Below, in pieces: positions 1-5,996 of a DNA stretch of 7,491 nucleotides. Every line of letters starts with the position of its first letter. Positions within the stretch are counted from its first letter, which is position 1. Source of the stretch: Oscillospiraceae bacterium (GTDB lineage: Bacteria; Bacillota; Clostridia; Oscillospirales; Ruminococcaceae); NCBI GenBank assembly GCA_031285645.1, contig JAITVU010000079.1:1-7491 (forward strand), written 5' to 3'. Below the pieces are notes generated by a model, which made no database searches, was not told the DNA's origin, and saw only the letters and a list, made by a program, of their open reading frames with translations. The translations under genes were made by a program, and so were the position numbers.

Positions 1-90
1 GTTGGGGCCATCGACGGCAAACTCAAGCTGTCCTTTGATATGCCCGTCAAAAGCATTTCCCTCCTTGTCATTGAATCCGCTGCAATATAA
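1..90 (+). CDS. C-terminal end of an unidentified protein (possibly a glycoside hydrolase)
   Basis: Frame 1 is open from the window edge to a TAA at 88-90 and gives 29 residues ending in LVIESAAI. The stretch FDMPVKSISLLVIES resembles the last strand of the C-terminal beta-sandwich of GH39/GH51-type arabinofuranosidases and xylosidases, where a 'L-P-x-x-S-V-x-L-L-E' pattern is common. That resemblance is weak, and no catalytic residue lies inside the window. The gene runs in the same direction as the GH2 gene 132 bases downstream, so both may belong to one carbohydrate-use cluster. I am fairly sure that this is the end of a gene and unsure of the family. Confidence 0.55.
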   Translation, partial: VGAIDGKLKLSFDMPVKSISLLVIESAAI

Positions 91-91
91 T
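65..91 (+). promoter_or_regulatory. candidate promoter for the GH2 gene
   Basis: A TTGTCA hexamer at 65-70 and a perfect TATAAT at 86-91 form a possible sigma-A promoter. The -10 box overlaps the stop codon of the upstream gene. The 15-base spacer is shorter than the usual 17, which lowers confidence. If it is used, the GH2 mRNA would start near base 98 and carry the 116-158 hairpin in its leader. Confidence 0.3.
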
Positions 92-115
92 AACACCATT
101 CCATCCGTGAATGCG

Positions 116-158
116 GTCATACAGGGTCAAAGCTGTCTGTGTTTTAAACCTGTATGAC
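116..158. repeat. long imperfect inverted repeat in the GH2 leader
   Basis: GTCATACAGG at 116-125 and CCTGTATGAC at 149-158 are exact reverse complements (10 bp). Inside them, 129-133 (AAAGC) can pair with 141-145 (GTTTT, one G-U pair), so the whole segment can fold as one long hairpin with a 7-base loop and a short mismatched middle. No T-run follows, so it is not a standard terminator. It lies 54 bases ahead of the GH2 ribosome binding site. It could be a leader hairpin, a divided operator for a sugar regulator, or a 3'-end stabiliser of the upstream transcript. Confidence 0.6.
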
Positions 159-222
159 ACAATGAAAAGCCACTATTCCACATCTGTTTCAAAGAGGTTT
201 TACTCTATATTGGAGGACTAAA

Positions 223-2724
223 ATGAAAGCCATGGAATTAACGAACTGGCACATTAAAGCCTGCGACGCCGATATAGTGGCGTCATCCGGCGACCTCCTG
301 GCGGCGGCGCGCGCGGGAAAAGATCAGGCCTATGCATCGGAAAAGGCCGCGCAGGTACACGACATCCTGATCGAAAGCGGCGCCATCGCCCCGACATTCC
401 GCGAGGATGGGCGCGCCGATTACTGCGCGTGGGTCGCCGAGACCGACTGGGCTTATACGTGCCGATTCGAGACCCCCACCGTTTCGGACGGGCAACGCGT
501 TTTCCTGCACGCGCCAGGGCTTGACACCGTCTGCACACTCTTCCTCAACGGCAACGCCATCGCCGCGTCAAAAAGCATGTACCTGCCCGTGCGTGTGGAC
601 GTGACGACGCTGCTTCAGAATGAAAATGAGCTTCTGATCTATTTTCACAGACACACAAAGGTTCTGGCGCATTACGCCGAAATCCTCCCTGACGAGTGGA
701 AAGGCAACGTCTCACCCGGCGCTCTGTACCGCAAGGCGGGTGATTACGGCCACCGGCCCCAGGATCACCACGGCATCAGCCCCATCGGCCTTTTTGATAA
801 CGTCTGTCTGGAAACGGTCGATCAGGCCGGGATCGCCCACGCGGATATTGCTGTGGACGTCGCGATCGGCCTTGGCGAAGCCGACGTTACAGTAGCGTTG
901 GACGGCCACGCGTACGCAGACGCGGCGCTCTCCGCCGAAATCACCGTGTGTGAGGAAGGCGGCGCGAATCCTGTGCACGAGGTTGTGGCAGTGCGCGCCG
1001 AGGGGGATCAGTGGCATACCACCGCCCGTCTGCATATTCAAAGCCCCAAGCTCTGGTGGCCCAAAAACTACGGCAGCCAGCCCATGTACAAAGCTGAAAT
1101 CCGCCTTTTAGCCGGTGGCAAAGCTGTTGACACGGTTGAAAAGCCGTTTGGTATACGGAAAATCCGCCACACCGGCAACTTTGTATTTGAGGTTAATGAT
1201 GTACCCGTGCGCTTTTGGGGCGGCAACTTCGCGCCAATCTGGGGCCCGTCCAATACGTTCAACGCCGGCGCCGCTTTCGACCTGATTGATAAAATTGATC
1301 TCGCCGGTATGAACGCCATTCGCATCTGGGGTCCCAGCAAACCCTACCCCAATGAATTCTATGATCAATTTGACAGGCGCGGTATTCTCGTGTGGCAGGA
1401 CTTCCCTACCGGGGGCGGCCAACTGCCCTGTTCCGATGAGTACAAGGCCCTTTTCCGCGCTGAGGCTGAGAATATGGTCCACAAGCTGATGCACCACCCC
1501 TCTATCTACATGTGGTGCGGCGGCAATGAGAACATCTACATGGCCGAGCAGTACGGGCAGGTGAAGACCTTCGGCTTCGATATCCTGACACAGGTTTTCC
1601 GTGATGTCTGCGCCGCGATTGATCCCGAGCGCTACTACCACGCCGACTGCCCCTACGGGGGCCGCTATACAAACGATCCGGCTTTCGGCGATTCCCACGG
1701 CAGCCGCGCGTTGCGCGCTTACTGTGCAGGCGAGGATTACTGCGCCTGCTACTCAGAGAACATCCGCGTCTACCCGCCCCAGTACAAAAGCTTCATGCGA
1801 TGGAACGCGGCAAGTGTCTGGGAGGAGGGTTATATCGACGCCAAGTACTTTGGAACGGTCAAGCCTGTCCCGGCCCCATGGCAAAAGCTTGTCGGCAACA
1901 ATGGCGAGGAGAAGTTCGGGCCCATCTGGGACTACTATGCCGCCGATAACCCGCGCGACCTGATTTATAAGTTTACAGACGCCGCGGGTCAGGACCTTTA
2001 CAGGATGTACGCGCGTTCACGCCATGGCAACCCCACTTACAAAAGCCATGAACGTGCTTTCTGCCGCGGATTCATGGTGTGGAAGCTCAACGATCCCTGG
2101 CCGAACTTCTACTGCGCCCTTGTTGATTACTACGGCGAGTGCAGCGCGCCCTATTATTATGTCAAGCGCGCGATCAGGCCCGTCATGGTCGACTTTGAGG
2201 TGGGGGATCATATCTACATGTGGGGCGTCAATGATACAAGGGAAAACTGCGTGGGCACGGTCGAGCTCACTTTCTACAATGTGGAATTCGAAGAAGTCCG
2301 GCGCACTGTCTCCCTTCCCGTGGCGCTTGAGGCCGGTAAAACGCGAATCATCACCGATCTCGACGACTACGGCTTCCTGCACTGGTTTACGCTGCTGCAT
2401 CTGCGCCTTCTGGACAGCGACGGCAACCAGATTCTGACCAGCAACGCCTATCTGACAAAGGAAAATATGTATCCCTTCCACGACGCGACGCTGTCTCTGG
2501 AAATGGACGGCGACGCTGTCATTGTGCGAACAGACAAATTCGCACGCAGTGTGGAGCTTATGGCCGGTGACGACGGCAACGCGTTTGGCTGGGTGTTTGA
2601 GGACAATTATTTTGATTTGTTCCCCTTTGAGACCAAGCGCGTAAAGATCCAGCGGCGCGGCGCGGGCGGCTGTATCCTGGCGAAAGGCCAGTATTCGAGT
2701 AATACGGCGAAAGTCATCTTGTAG
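223..2724 (+). CDS. GH2 family beta-mannosidase-like glycosidase, cytoplasmic
   Basis: The 833-residue product is a complete GH2 glycosidase of the beta-mannosidase/exo-glucosaminidase type, which removes terminal beta-linked sugars with retention of configuration. Visible domains are an N-terminal jelly-roll (about 1-200), an Ig-like domain ending near WWPKNYG (278-284), a TIM barrel (about 311-650) and C-terminal beta domains with the family-like FEDNYFDLFPFE (792-803). The acid/base is Glu436 in GGNEN (433-437), and the likely nucleophile is Glu512 in CYSEN. RIWG (367-370), LVWQDF (389-394) and FMVWKLNDPWP (617-627) are further family landmarks. The barrel entry reads GGNFAPIW (333-340), where typical mannosidases have GANWIPAD, so specificity may differ. 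There is no signal peptide, which points to cytoplasmic action on imported oligosaccharides. The start is supported by GGAGG at 212-216, six bases ahead; a second ATG at codon 4 is less well placed. Confidence 0.9.
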   Translation: MKAMELTNWHIKACDADIVASSGDLLAAARAGKDQAYASEKAAQVHDILIESGAIAPTFREDGRADYCAWVAETDWAYTCRFETPTVSDGQRVFLHAPGLDTVCTLFLNGNAIAASKSMYLPVRVDVTTLLQNENELLIYFHRHTKVLAHYAEILPDEWKGNVSPGALYRKAGDYGHRPQDHHGISPIGLFDNVCLETVDQAGIAHADIAVDVAIGLGEADVTVALDGHAYADAALSAEITVCEEGGANPVHEVVAVRAEGDQWHTTARLHIQSPKLWWPKNYGSQPMYKAEIRLLAGGKAVDTVEKPFGIRKIRHTGNFVFEVNDVPVRFWGGNFAPIWGPSNTFNAGAAFDLIDKIDLAGMNAIRIWGPSKPYPNEFYDQFDRRGILVWQDFPTGGGQLPCSDEYKALFRAEAENMVHKLMHHPSIYMWCGGNENIYMAEQYGQVKTFGFDILTQVFRDVCAAIDPERYYHADCPYGGRYTNDPAFGDSHGSRALRAYCAGEDYCACYSENIRVYPPQYKSFMRWNAASVWEEGYIDAKYFGTVKPVPAPWQKLVGNNGEEKFGPIWDYYAADNPRDLIYKFTDAAGQDLYRMYARSRHGNPTYKSHERAFCRGFMVWKLNDPWPNFYCALVDYYGECSAPYYYVKRAIRPVMVDFEVGDHIYMWGVNDTRENCVGTVELTFYNVEFEEVRRTVSLPVALEAGKTRIITDLDDYGFLHWFTLLHLRLLDSDGNQILTSNAYLTKENMYPFHDATLSLEMDGDAVIVRTDKFARSVELMAGDDGNAFGWVFEDNYFDLFPFETKRVKIQRRGAGGCILAKGQYSSNTAKVIL

Positions 2725-2737
2725 TATATTAGTATAT
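2722..2737. repeat. 8-base tandem duplication at the GH2 stop codon
   Basis: TAGTATAT occurs twice head to tail (2722-2729 and 2730-2737). The first copy contains the TAG stop of the GH2 gene. The second copy supplies another TAG eight bases on, in a different frame. The stretch is strikingly AT-rich against its GC-rich surroundings. It may be replication slippage or the edge of an insertion, and no function is implied. Confidence 0.5.
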
Positions 2738-2785
2738 ATAAAAATCGGCGGCTGGATGCGATCGGAAATCGGTACCGGCTGCGGC

Positions 2786-2878
2786 GCCGCAAATCCCCTA
2801 TGGCAGCGCGCTGCCATAGGGCTCGCGCCATTATGGCGCGAGAGAACCGCGCTTTTAAAAGCGCGGTGGATTTGCGGC
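2786..2878. repeat. cloverleaf element E1 (outer stem plus three hairpins)
   Basis: An 11-bp outer stem pairs GCCGCAAATCC (2786-2796) with GGATTTGCGGC (2868-2878). It encloses three hairpins. The first is a perfect 24-base palindrome at 2797-2820 (arm CCTATGGCAGCG). The second is a 9-bp stem, CTCGCGCCA/TGGCGCGAG, with a TTA loop (2822-2842). The third is a perfect 22-base palindrome at 2846-2867 (arm ACCGCGCTTTT). Only one and three bases separate the hairpins, and the first and third abut the outer stem directly. The element lies between the GH2 and aldo/keto reductase genes. Similar architecture recurs at 3962-4045 and 4049-4137. It is not a tRNA, because its arms are too long, it has no 7-base anticodon loop and no T-loop sequence. 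The lack of a following T-run argues against a simple terminator. Confidence 0.85.
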
Positions 2879-2955
2879 TTTAGGGCAGGCTCAATCTCGT
2901 CCGGTATGGAGAATGAGACTTCTCTGTGGATGATATTAATGAAAAGAGGGATACA

Positions 2956-3879
2956 ATGGAAAAGCGGAAACTCGGCAAAACCGGCCTTGAAATCTCAGCT
3001 CTCAGCTTCGGCACCATGGAACTGCGCCTGCTCGACACAAAGGGGGCGGGCAAAATCCTCAACGCCGCGCTGGATAACGGCATCAATTACATCGACACGT
3101 CACCGGAATACCCGATGAGCGAATACTTTATCGGCAAGACAATCGCGCACCGCCGCGACGAATATGTGCTCGCCACGAAATGCGGCGACAACATGACCGG
3201 CATCGGCCCGCTTTACATCTTTGACCGCAAAACGATCATGGACAATGTCGACGAGAGCCTGCGCCTGATGAAGACGGACTACATCGATGTCTTCCAACTC
3301 CACGGCGTCACGCCCGAACTTTTGGAGGGCGGCCGCTTCGGCGAAGCGATGGAGGCCATGCGCGATATCAAGAAGTCGGGCAAAGTCAGGCATCTGGGTC
3401 TCACCGTCTGCAATCGGGCGCACGGCCAGTACGGTTATCCCGCCGGGTACGGCTACAACTCCATTTTACGCTTCGCTCCCTGGGAGGAGATCGAAGTGAT
3501 CCAGCTTGTTTACGGCGGCCTCACCCGCCTCAGCGAGAATGTGATCCAAAAGGCTTATGATGACTATAGCACCGGCGTGATTGCCCGCGGCATCATCAAA
3601 AAATACGACGATACCTACGATCAAAAATTTGAAATTGCGCGGCTGAGCGAGCTTTTCGAACCCGGCGAAACCCGCAATGATTTTCTTATCCGCTATGCCC
3701 TCTCCCATCCCGGCCTTGCGTCCGTCGTTGTCGGCACAAGAAATATCAACCACCTGACCGAAAACGCCAGACTGGCTGAAAAAGGCCGGCTGCCCGACGA
3801 TGTGTACGCCGAGGCGAAGCGCCGCCTCAACTTTGCCGGATGCATCCCCGGTCCCGTTGACATGAAGCTCGACTGGTAA
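2956..3879 (+). CDS. aldo/keto reductase
   Basis: The 307-residue product is a full-length (alpha/beta)8 aldo/keto reductase, a soluble NAD(P)H-dependent enzyme that interconverts carbonyls and alcohols. It opens with the family N-terminus KRKLGKTGLEISALSFGTM. The catalytic tetrad is intact: Asp47 (NYIDT), Tyr52 (PEY), Lys75 (LATKCG) and His116 (FQLHG). The C-terminal cofactor segment VVVGTRNINHLTEN (257-270) fits binding of the nucleotide's 2'-phosphate or ribose. I chose the ATG at 2956 because AGAGGG (2945-2950) sits five bases ahead and the family sequence begins there; an in-frame ATG at 2926 lacks a good binding site. The gene follows GH2 by 231 bases in the same direction and may be cotranscribed through the E1 structure, since no separate promoter is evident. 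The substrate is unknown; a sugar or sugar-derived carbonyl is plausible from context. Confidence 0.92.
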   Translation: MEKRKLGKTGLEISALSFGTMELRLLDTKGAGKILNAALDNGINYIDTSPEYPMSEYFIGKTIAHRRDEYVLATKCGDNMTGIGPLYIFDRKTIMDNVDESLRLMKTDYIDVFQLHGVTPELLEGGRFGEAMEAMRDIKKSGKVRHLGLTVCNRAHGQYGYPAGYGYNSILRFAPWEEIEVIQLVYGGLTRLSENVIQKAYDDYSTGVIARGIIKKYDDTYDQKFEIARLSELFEPGETRNDFLIRYALSHPGLASVVVGTRNINHLTENARLAEKGRLPDDVYAEAKRRLNFAGCIPGPVDMKLDW

Positions 3880-3906
3880 AAGCTGTGCAGATATCGGATG
3901 ATACGC

Positions 3907-3933
3907 AAAAAGGCGGCATATTGCCGCCTTTTT
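3907..3933. terminator. bidirectional intrinsic terminator after the aldo/keto reductase gene
   Basis: AAAAAGGCGGCA (3907-3918) pairs perfectly with TGCCGCCTTTTT (3922-3933) around a TAT loop. The hairpin has a GC-rich core with T-runs on both strands. It lies 27 bases after the reductase stop codon. On the minus strand it is also the first good terminator met by transcription leaving the HD gene at 4226, after it has crossed both cloverleaf elements. Confidence 0.92.
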
Positions 3934-3961
3934 AATTGAGTATGCAAAGCAATACTATACT

Positions 3962-4045
3962 CGTTTCGGTATAAAACAGTCCCGGCGACTGTTTTATACA
4001 TGTGGCATACGCCACATGTAGCCGCCTGTACAGGCGGCCGAAACG
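3962..4045. repeat. cloverleaf element E2 (outer stem plus three hairpins)
   Basis: The outer stem CGTTTCGG (3962-3969) pairs with CCGAAACG (4038-4045). Inside, hairpin one is a 12-bp stem, TATAAAACAGTC (3970-3981) with its complement at 3987-3998, and a 5-base loop CCGGC. Hairpin two pairs CATGTGGC (3999-4006) with GCCACATG (4011-4018) around ATAC, and could gain two pairs by competing with hairpin one. Hairpin three is an 18-base perfect palindrome, GCCGCCTGTACAGGCGGC (4021-4038). The hairpins follow each other with almost no spacer, as in E1. Arm sequences are unlike those of E1. The element lies downstream of the reductase terminator on the plus strand, so it is more likely transcribed from the minus strand as part of the HD gene's 3' UTR. 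Confidence 0.85.
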
Positions 4046-4048
4046 TCG

Positions 4049-4137
4049 TTCATAATGAATTCCCGCGCATAGCGCGATGCGGGCTGCGCCCGCTGATTTA
4101 AAACAGTGTAACTGTTTTAAATCGAATCCACTATAAA
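4049..4137. repeat. cloverleaf-like element E3, adjacent to E2
   Basis: Three consecutive hairpins are present. The first is CGCGC/GCGCG around ATA (4064-4076), the second is GCGGGC/GCCCGC around TGC (4079-4093), and the third is a 13-bp stem, GATTTAAAACAGT with its complement, around GTA (4095-4123). Flanks 4049-4062 and 4124-4137 form the outer stem. As plus-strand DNA it has three mismatches (4058/4128, 4055/4131, 4051/4135), all A-C. In minus-strand RNA all three become G-U pairs, giving 14 continuous pairs. Only three bases separate E3 from E2. The third hairpin shares nine bases per arm, TAAAACAGT/ACTGTTTTA, with the first hairpin of E2, as expected if E3 is an inverted relative of E2. 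The outer stem is less certain than in E1 and E2. Confidence 0.65.
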
Positions 4138-4225
4138 TTCTTCTTGTGAAACAGCACGGTTTGAAACATGCGTGTCTTGACGACTATAACAAATGAATAT
4201 ACAGGTATTTTTGCCATATTAGCAG
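4138..4225. other. unassigned end of the 346-base convergent gap
   Basis: Between E3 and the stop of the HD gene I see no gene, promoter or terminator. A heptamer TGAAACA occurs twice (4146-4152 and 4162-4168), and GTTTGAAAC is a small odd-length palindrome. Nothing further can be supported. The rest of the gap (3880-4137) holds the reductase terminator and elements E2 and E3. A short imperfect inverted repeat (GAGTAT at 3938-3943, ATACTC at 3956-3961) sits just left of E2. Confidence 0.4.
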
Positions 4226-4837
4226 TTAAAGCTTCCCTTCAAGAAAATATGTGGCCTCCATGTCCGCCACATTGAGCGCGAACGCAAGGGGAAACATTTC
4301 AAAGGCGTCGCCGATGTTGCGTTTATCCTCGATGCCGGAAAATCCCATATGATAGCGGATGGCAAACGCCTCGTCCCGGGACAAGCGCATAAAACCCGTG
4401 ATGATATAAACCGACTTTTCCCCATGTCCATAGGGCAGTTTATCGTCGTATTCATAAGTGGGCACCTGCTGCCACACGCCGCGTTCATCCTTGACGTTGC
4501 GTGTGCCGGGTTTGTAACAGTTGATTTTGCAGATATCGTGCAGCAATCCTGTAATGGCGGCGGATTCACGGTCATATACGATGCCGTAAATATCCCGGAC
4601 GCGCTCCCGCGCCAGATACGCCTCGAGGCAATGAAAGACATTGACACTGTGCGCGCACAGGCCGCCTGCGTACGACCCGTGGAAGCGCTGACTGGCCGGG
4701 GCTGTGAAAAAGTCGCTGTTTTTGGAGAGCAGATAGTCAAGCAGCTTATCGGCGCCCTCCCGCGTAATATTTTCCTTATAAATTGACACAAAGGTCTCTT
4801 TAACCTGCTCCGGATTCACACTCTCTTTTTTAATCAT
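4226..4837 (-). CDS. HD-domain phosphohydrolase
   Basis: The 203-residue product is a soluble metal-dependent HD-superfamily hydrolase. Likely metal ligands are His63 in GGLCAHSVNV, His100-Asp101 in GLLHDICK, His138 in YGHGEKS, His163 in RYHMG and Asp192 in NVADMEA. The order and spacing, H...HD...H...H...D, resemble the HD part of the YhaM-type 3'-5' exoribonucleases, but the OB-fold RNA-binding domain of YhaM is absent. Nuclease, nucleotidase and other phosphohydrolase roles all remain possible. The ATG at 4835-4837 is preferred because the frame further upstream runs inside the esterase gene and encodes a low-complexity, arginine-rich string. The start overlaps the esterase stop by eight bases (ATGATTAA), and only a weak GGGG lies eight bases ahead, so translation is probably coupled to the esterase. 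No terminator follows directly; transcription would cross E3 and E2. Confidence 0.85.
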   Translation of the reverse strand: MIKKESVNPEQVKETFVSIYKENITREGADKLLDYLLSKNSDFFTAPASQRFHGSYAGGLCAHSVNVFHCLEAYLARERVRDIYGIVYDRESAAITGLLHDICKINCYKPGTRNVKDERGVWQQVPTYEYDDKLPYGHGEKSVYIITGFMRLSRDEAFAIRYHMGFSGIEDKRNIGDAFEMFPLAFALNVADMEATYFLEGKL

Positions 4838-5984
4838 GCGGCATGCCCCATGAGCAGAAAAGTTCCGGCGCCGGATCAATATCCGCCGAATAAGTTTTAT
4901 ATCCCCGCGCCGCGCCGCCGCTGAGCATCGCGTCGCAGAAATCAAACACAACCCGCCAGTCGGCTTCATTGTAGGCGTGGCCGCCTTCCCTGAAGTGGAT
5001 GGCGTTTTTATCCCCGGCTCCGAGGAACTCAAATACAGGCTGGCTGGCAACCCACGAAACCTGCACACCGTAGGGATTACCCCATGTGTCGTCAAGGCCG
5101 TCAACCGTGATCAGAGGGCGCGGCGCGATCAAAGCCCTTATAAAATGGAGGTCCAGCGGTATTTTGGCGATATTCTCCCCTTCAAACCCCTGGCAGTGAT
5201 TGGAGAGCCAGTACCAAAAACCATTCCGGTTCGCCATATCTTCAAGGCGCTCTGCGCGGCCGATATCTTTGCCCATGCGCCCGCCCAGATGTCTGAAACT
5301 GCTTGTGCCCCCGCAGCCGGAACCCGCGGCCGCGCACAAAGCAAAGCGTTCGTCACACACGGCCGCCCAAAGCGCCGCTTTGCCAAAGCGGGAATGGCCG
5401 GTCGCTATGATCTTTTCAGAATCGGCCCACGGCGTTTCGAGCAGGTAATCCAGCACTCGGCACTGGCCCCAGGCCCACATGGCCAAAACGCGCCAATCAT
5501 AATCCGGATAAGCCGTTCCACAGACGCCCTTGTCAAATTGACCGGCGCTGTCGGGCGCCACCACATCGCGGTCCAATATAACAATAGCAAATCCTCGCTT
5601 GATCGCTTCGCGCTCGATGGCCGCGTAATCCGGTTTTGGCATACGAAGCCAGACAAAAACAGGGAAACGCCCCGGCTTGTTCGGGCGCAGCGCCTCGACA
5701 TCAAAGACTACTTTCCCGCCGCTGCACGTTATGCGCACAGTCTCTTCAAGGGCAGCGCCGTCGTATTTTTCCGCTGAATTGATCACACGCCCGGCTGTGT
5801 CACCCGGCGCGGGCGGCATATGCCCGAATATGTAGTGCGCGACCAGCTCTTTAAGGTATTCCCGCTGCCCGGTCCACTCGGCAGGCGTTTTAACGCGTTT
5901 GCCTCGCGGCCCCATAAAAGGATCCGGCAATCCTGATATCACAGGCGCCGACGCTGAATCCGGAAATTGCCATTTGCTGCTCAT
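4830..5984 (-). CDS. CE15-like glucuronoyl esterase, alpha/beta hydrolase
   Basis: The 384-residue product is an alpha/beta-hydrolase of the CE15 type. Known CE15 enzymes cleave the ester between glucuronic acid side chains of xylan and lignin alcohols. The nucleophile is Ser198 in TGHSRFGKAAL, close to the CE15 G-C-S-R-x-G signature. The catalytic histidine is His336 in REGGHAYNEADW. LIAPRPLITVDGLDDTW (285-301) is the usual conserved block and supplies Asp298 or Asp299 as a possible acid. The segment AAAGSGCGG (218-226) lacks the glutamate that fungal enzymes carry before their S-G-x-G-G. No signal peptide is present, so it would act in the cytoplasm on imported uronoyl esters, unlike the secreted characterised enzymes; another ester substrate is possible. 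The ATG at 5984 has AGGAAGG five bases ahead, which favours it over ATGs at 6047 and 6005. It overlaps the HD gene. Confidence 0.85.
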   Translation of the reverse strand: MSSKWQFPDSASAPVISGLPDPFMGPRGKRVKTPAEWTGQREYLKELVAHYIFGHMPPAPGDTAGRVINSAEKYDGAALEETVRITCSGGKVVFDVEALRPNKPGRFPVFVWLRMPKPDYAAIEREAIKRGFAIVILDRDVVAPDSAGQFDKGVCGTAYPDYDWRVLAMWAWGQCRVLDYLLETPWADSEKIIATGHSRFGKAALWAAVCDERFALCAAAGSGCGGTSSFRHLGGRMGKDIGRAERLEDMANRNGFWYWLSNHCQGFEGENIAKIPLDLHFIRALIAPRPLITVDGLDDTWGNPYGVQVSWVASQPVFEFLGAGDKNAIHFREGGHAYNEADWRVVFDFCDAMLSGGAARGYKTYSADIDPAPELFCSWGMPHD

Positions 5985-5989
5985 AAGGT

Positions 5990-5996
5990 CCTTCCT
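5990..5996 (-). promoter_or_regulatory. ribosome binding site fixing the CE15 gene start
   Basis: Read on the minus strand this is AGGAAGG, followed by five bases (ACCTT) and ATG at 5984. It is the only good Shine-Dalgarno match among the in-frame start candidates. The CE15 protein therefore most likely begins MSSKWQFPDS, not up to 21 codons earlier. Confidence 0.75.

Noticed and set aside
2017..2817. 266-codon minus-strand open frame
   Set aside because: It lies antisense to the well-supported GH2 gene, shows no recognisable domain, and is expected in GC-rich coding DNA.
2786..2878. Cloverleaf segment as a tRNA gene
   Set aside because: It has four stems like a tRNA, but arms of 9-12 bp, almost no loops, no anticodon loop, no TTCRA T-loop and no D-loop guanines.
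3962..4137. E2 and E3 as ordinary terminators
   Set aside because: The hairpins are strong, but none is followed by a T-run on either strand; the true terminator is at 3907-3933.
2956..4225. CRISPR array suggested by repeated palindromes
   Set aside because: There is no regularly spaced identical repeat, and the hairpin sequences differ from one another.
4838..5104. N-terminal extension of the HD protein into the esterase gene
   Set aside because: The extra 89 residues are an arginine- and serine-rich shadow of the esterase reading frame, and the HD family sequence begins after the ATG at 4837.
4977..5777. 266-codon plus-strand open frame
   Set aside because: It is antisense to the CE15 gene, with no domain or ribosome binding site.
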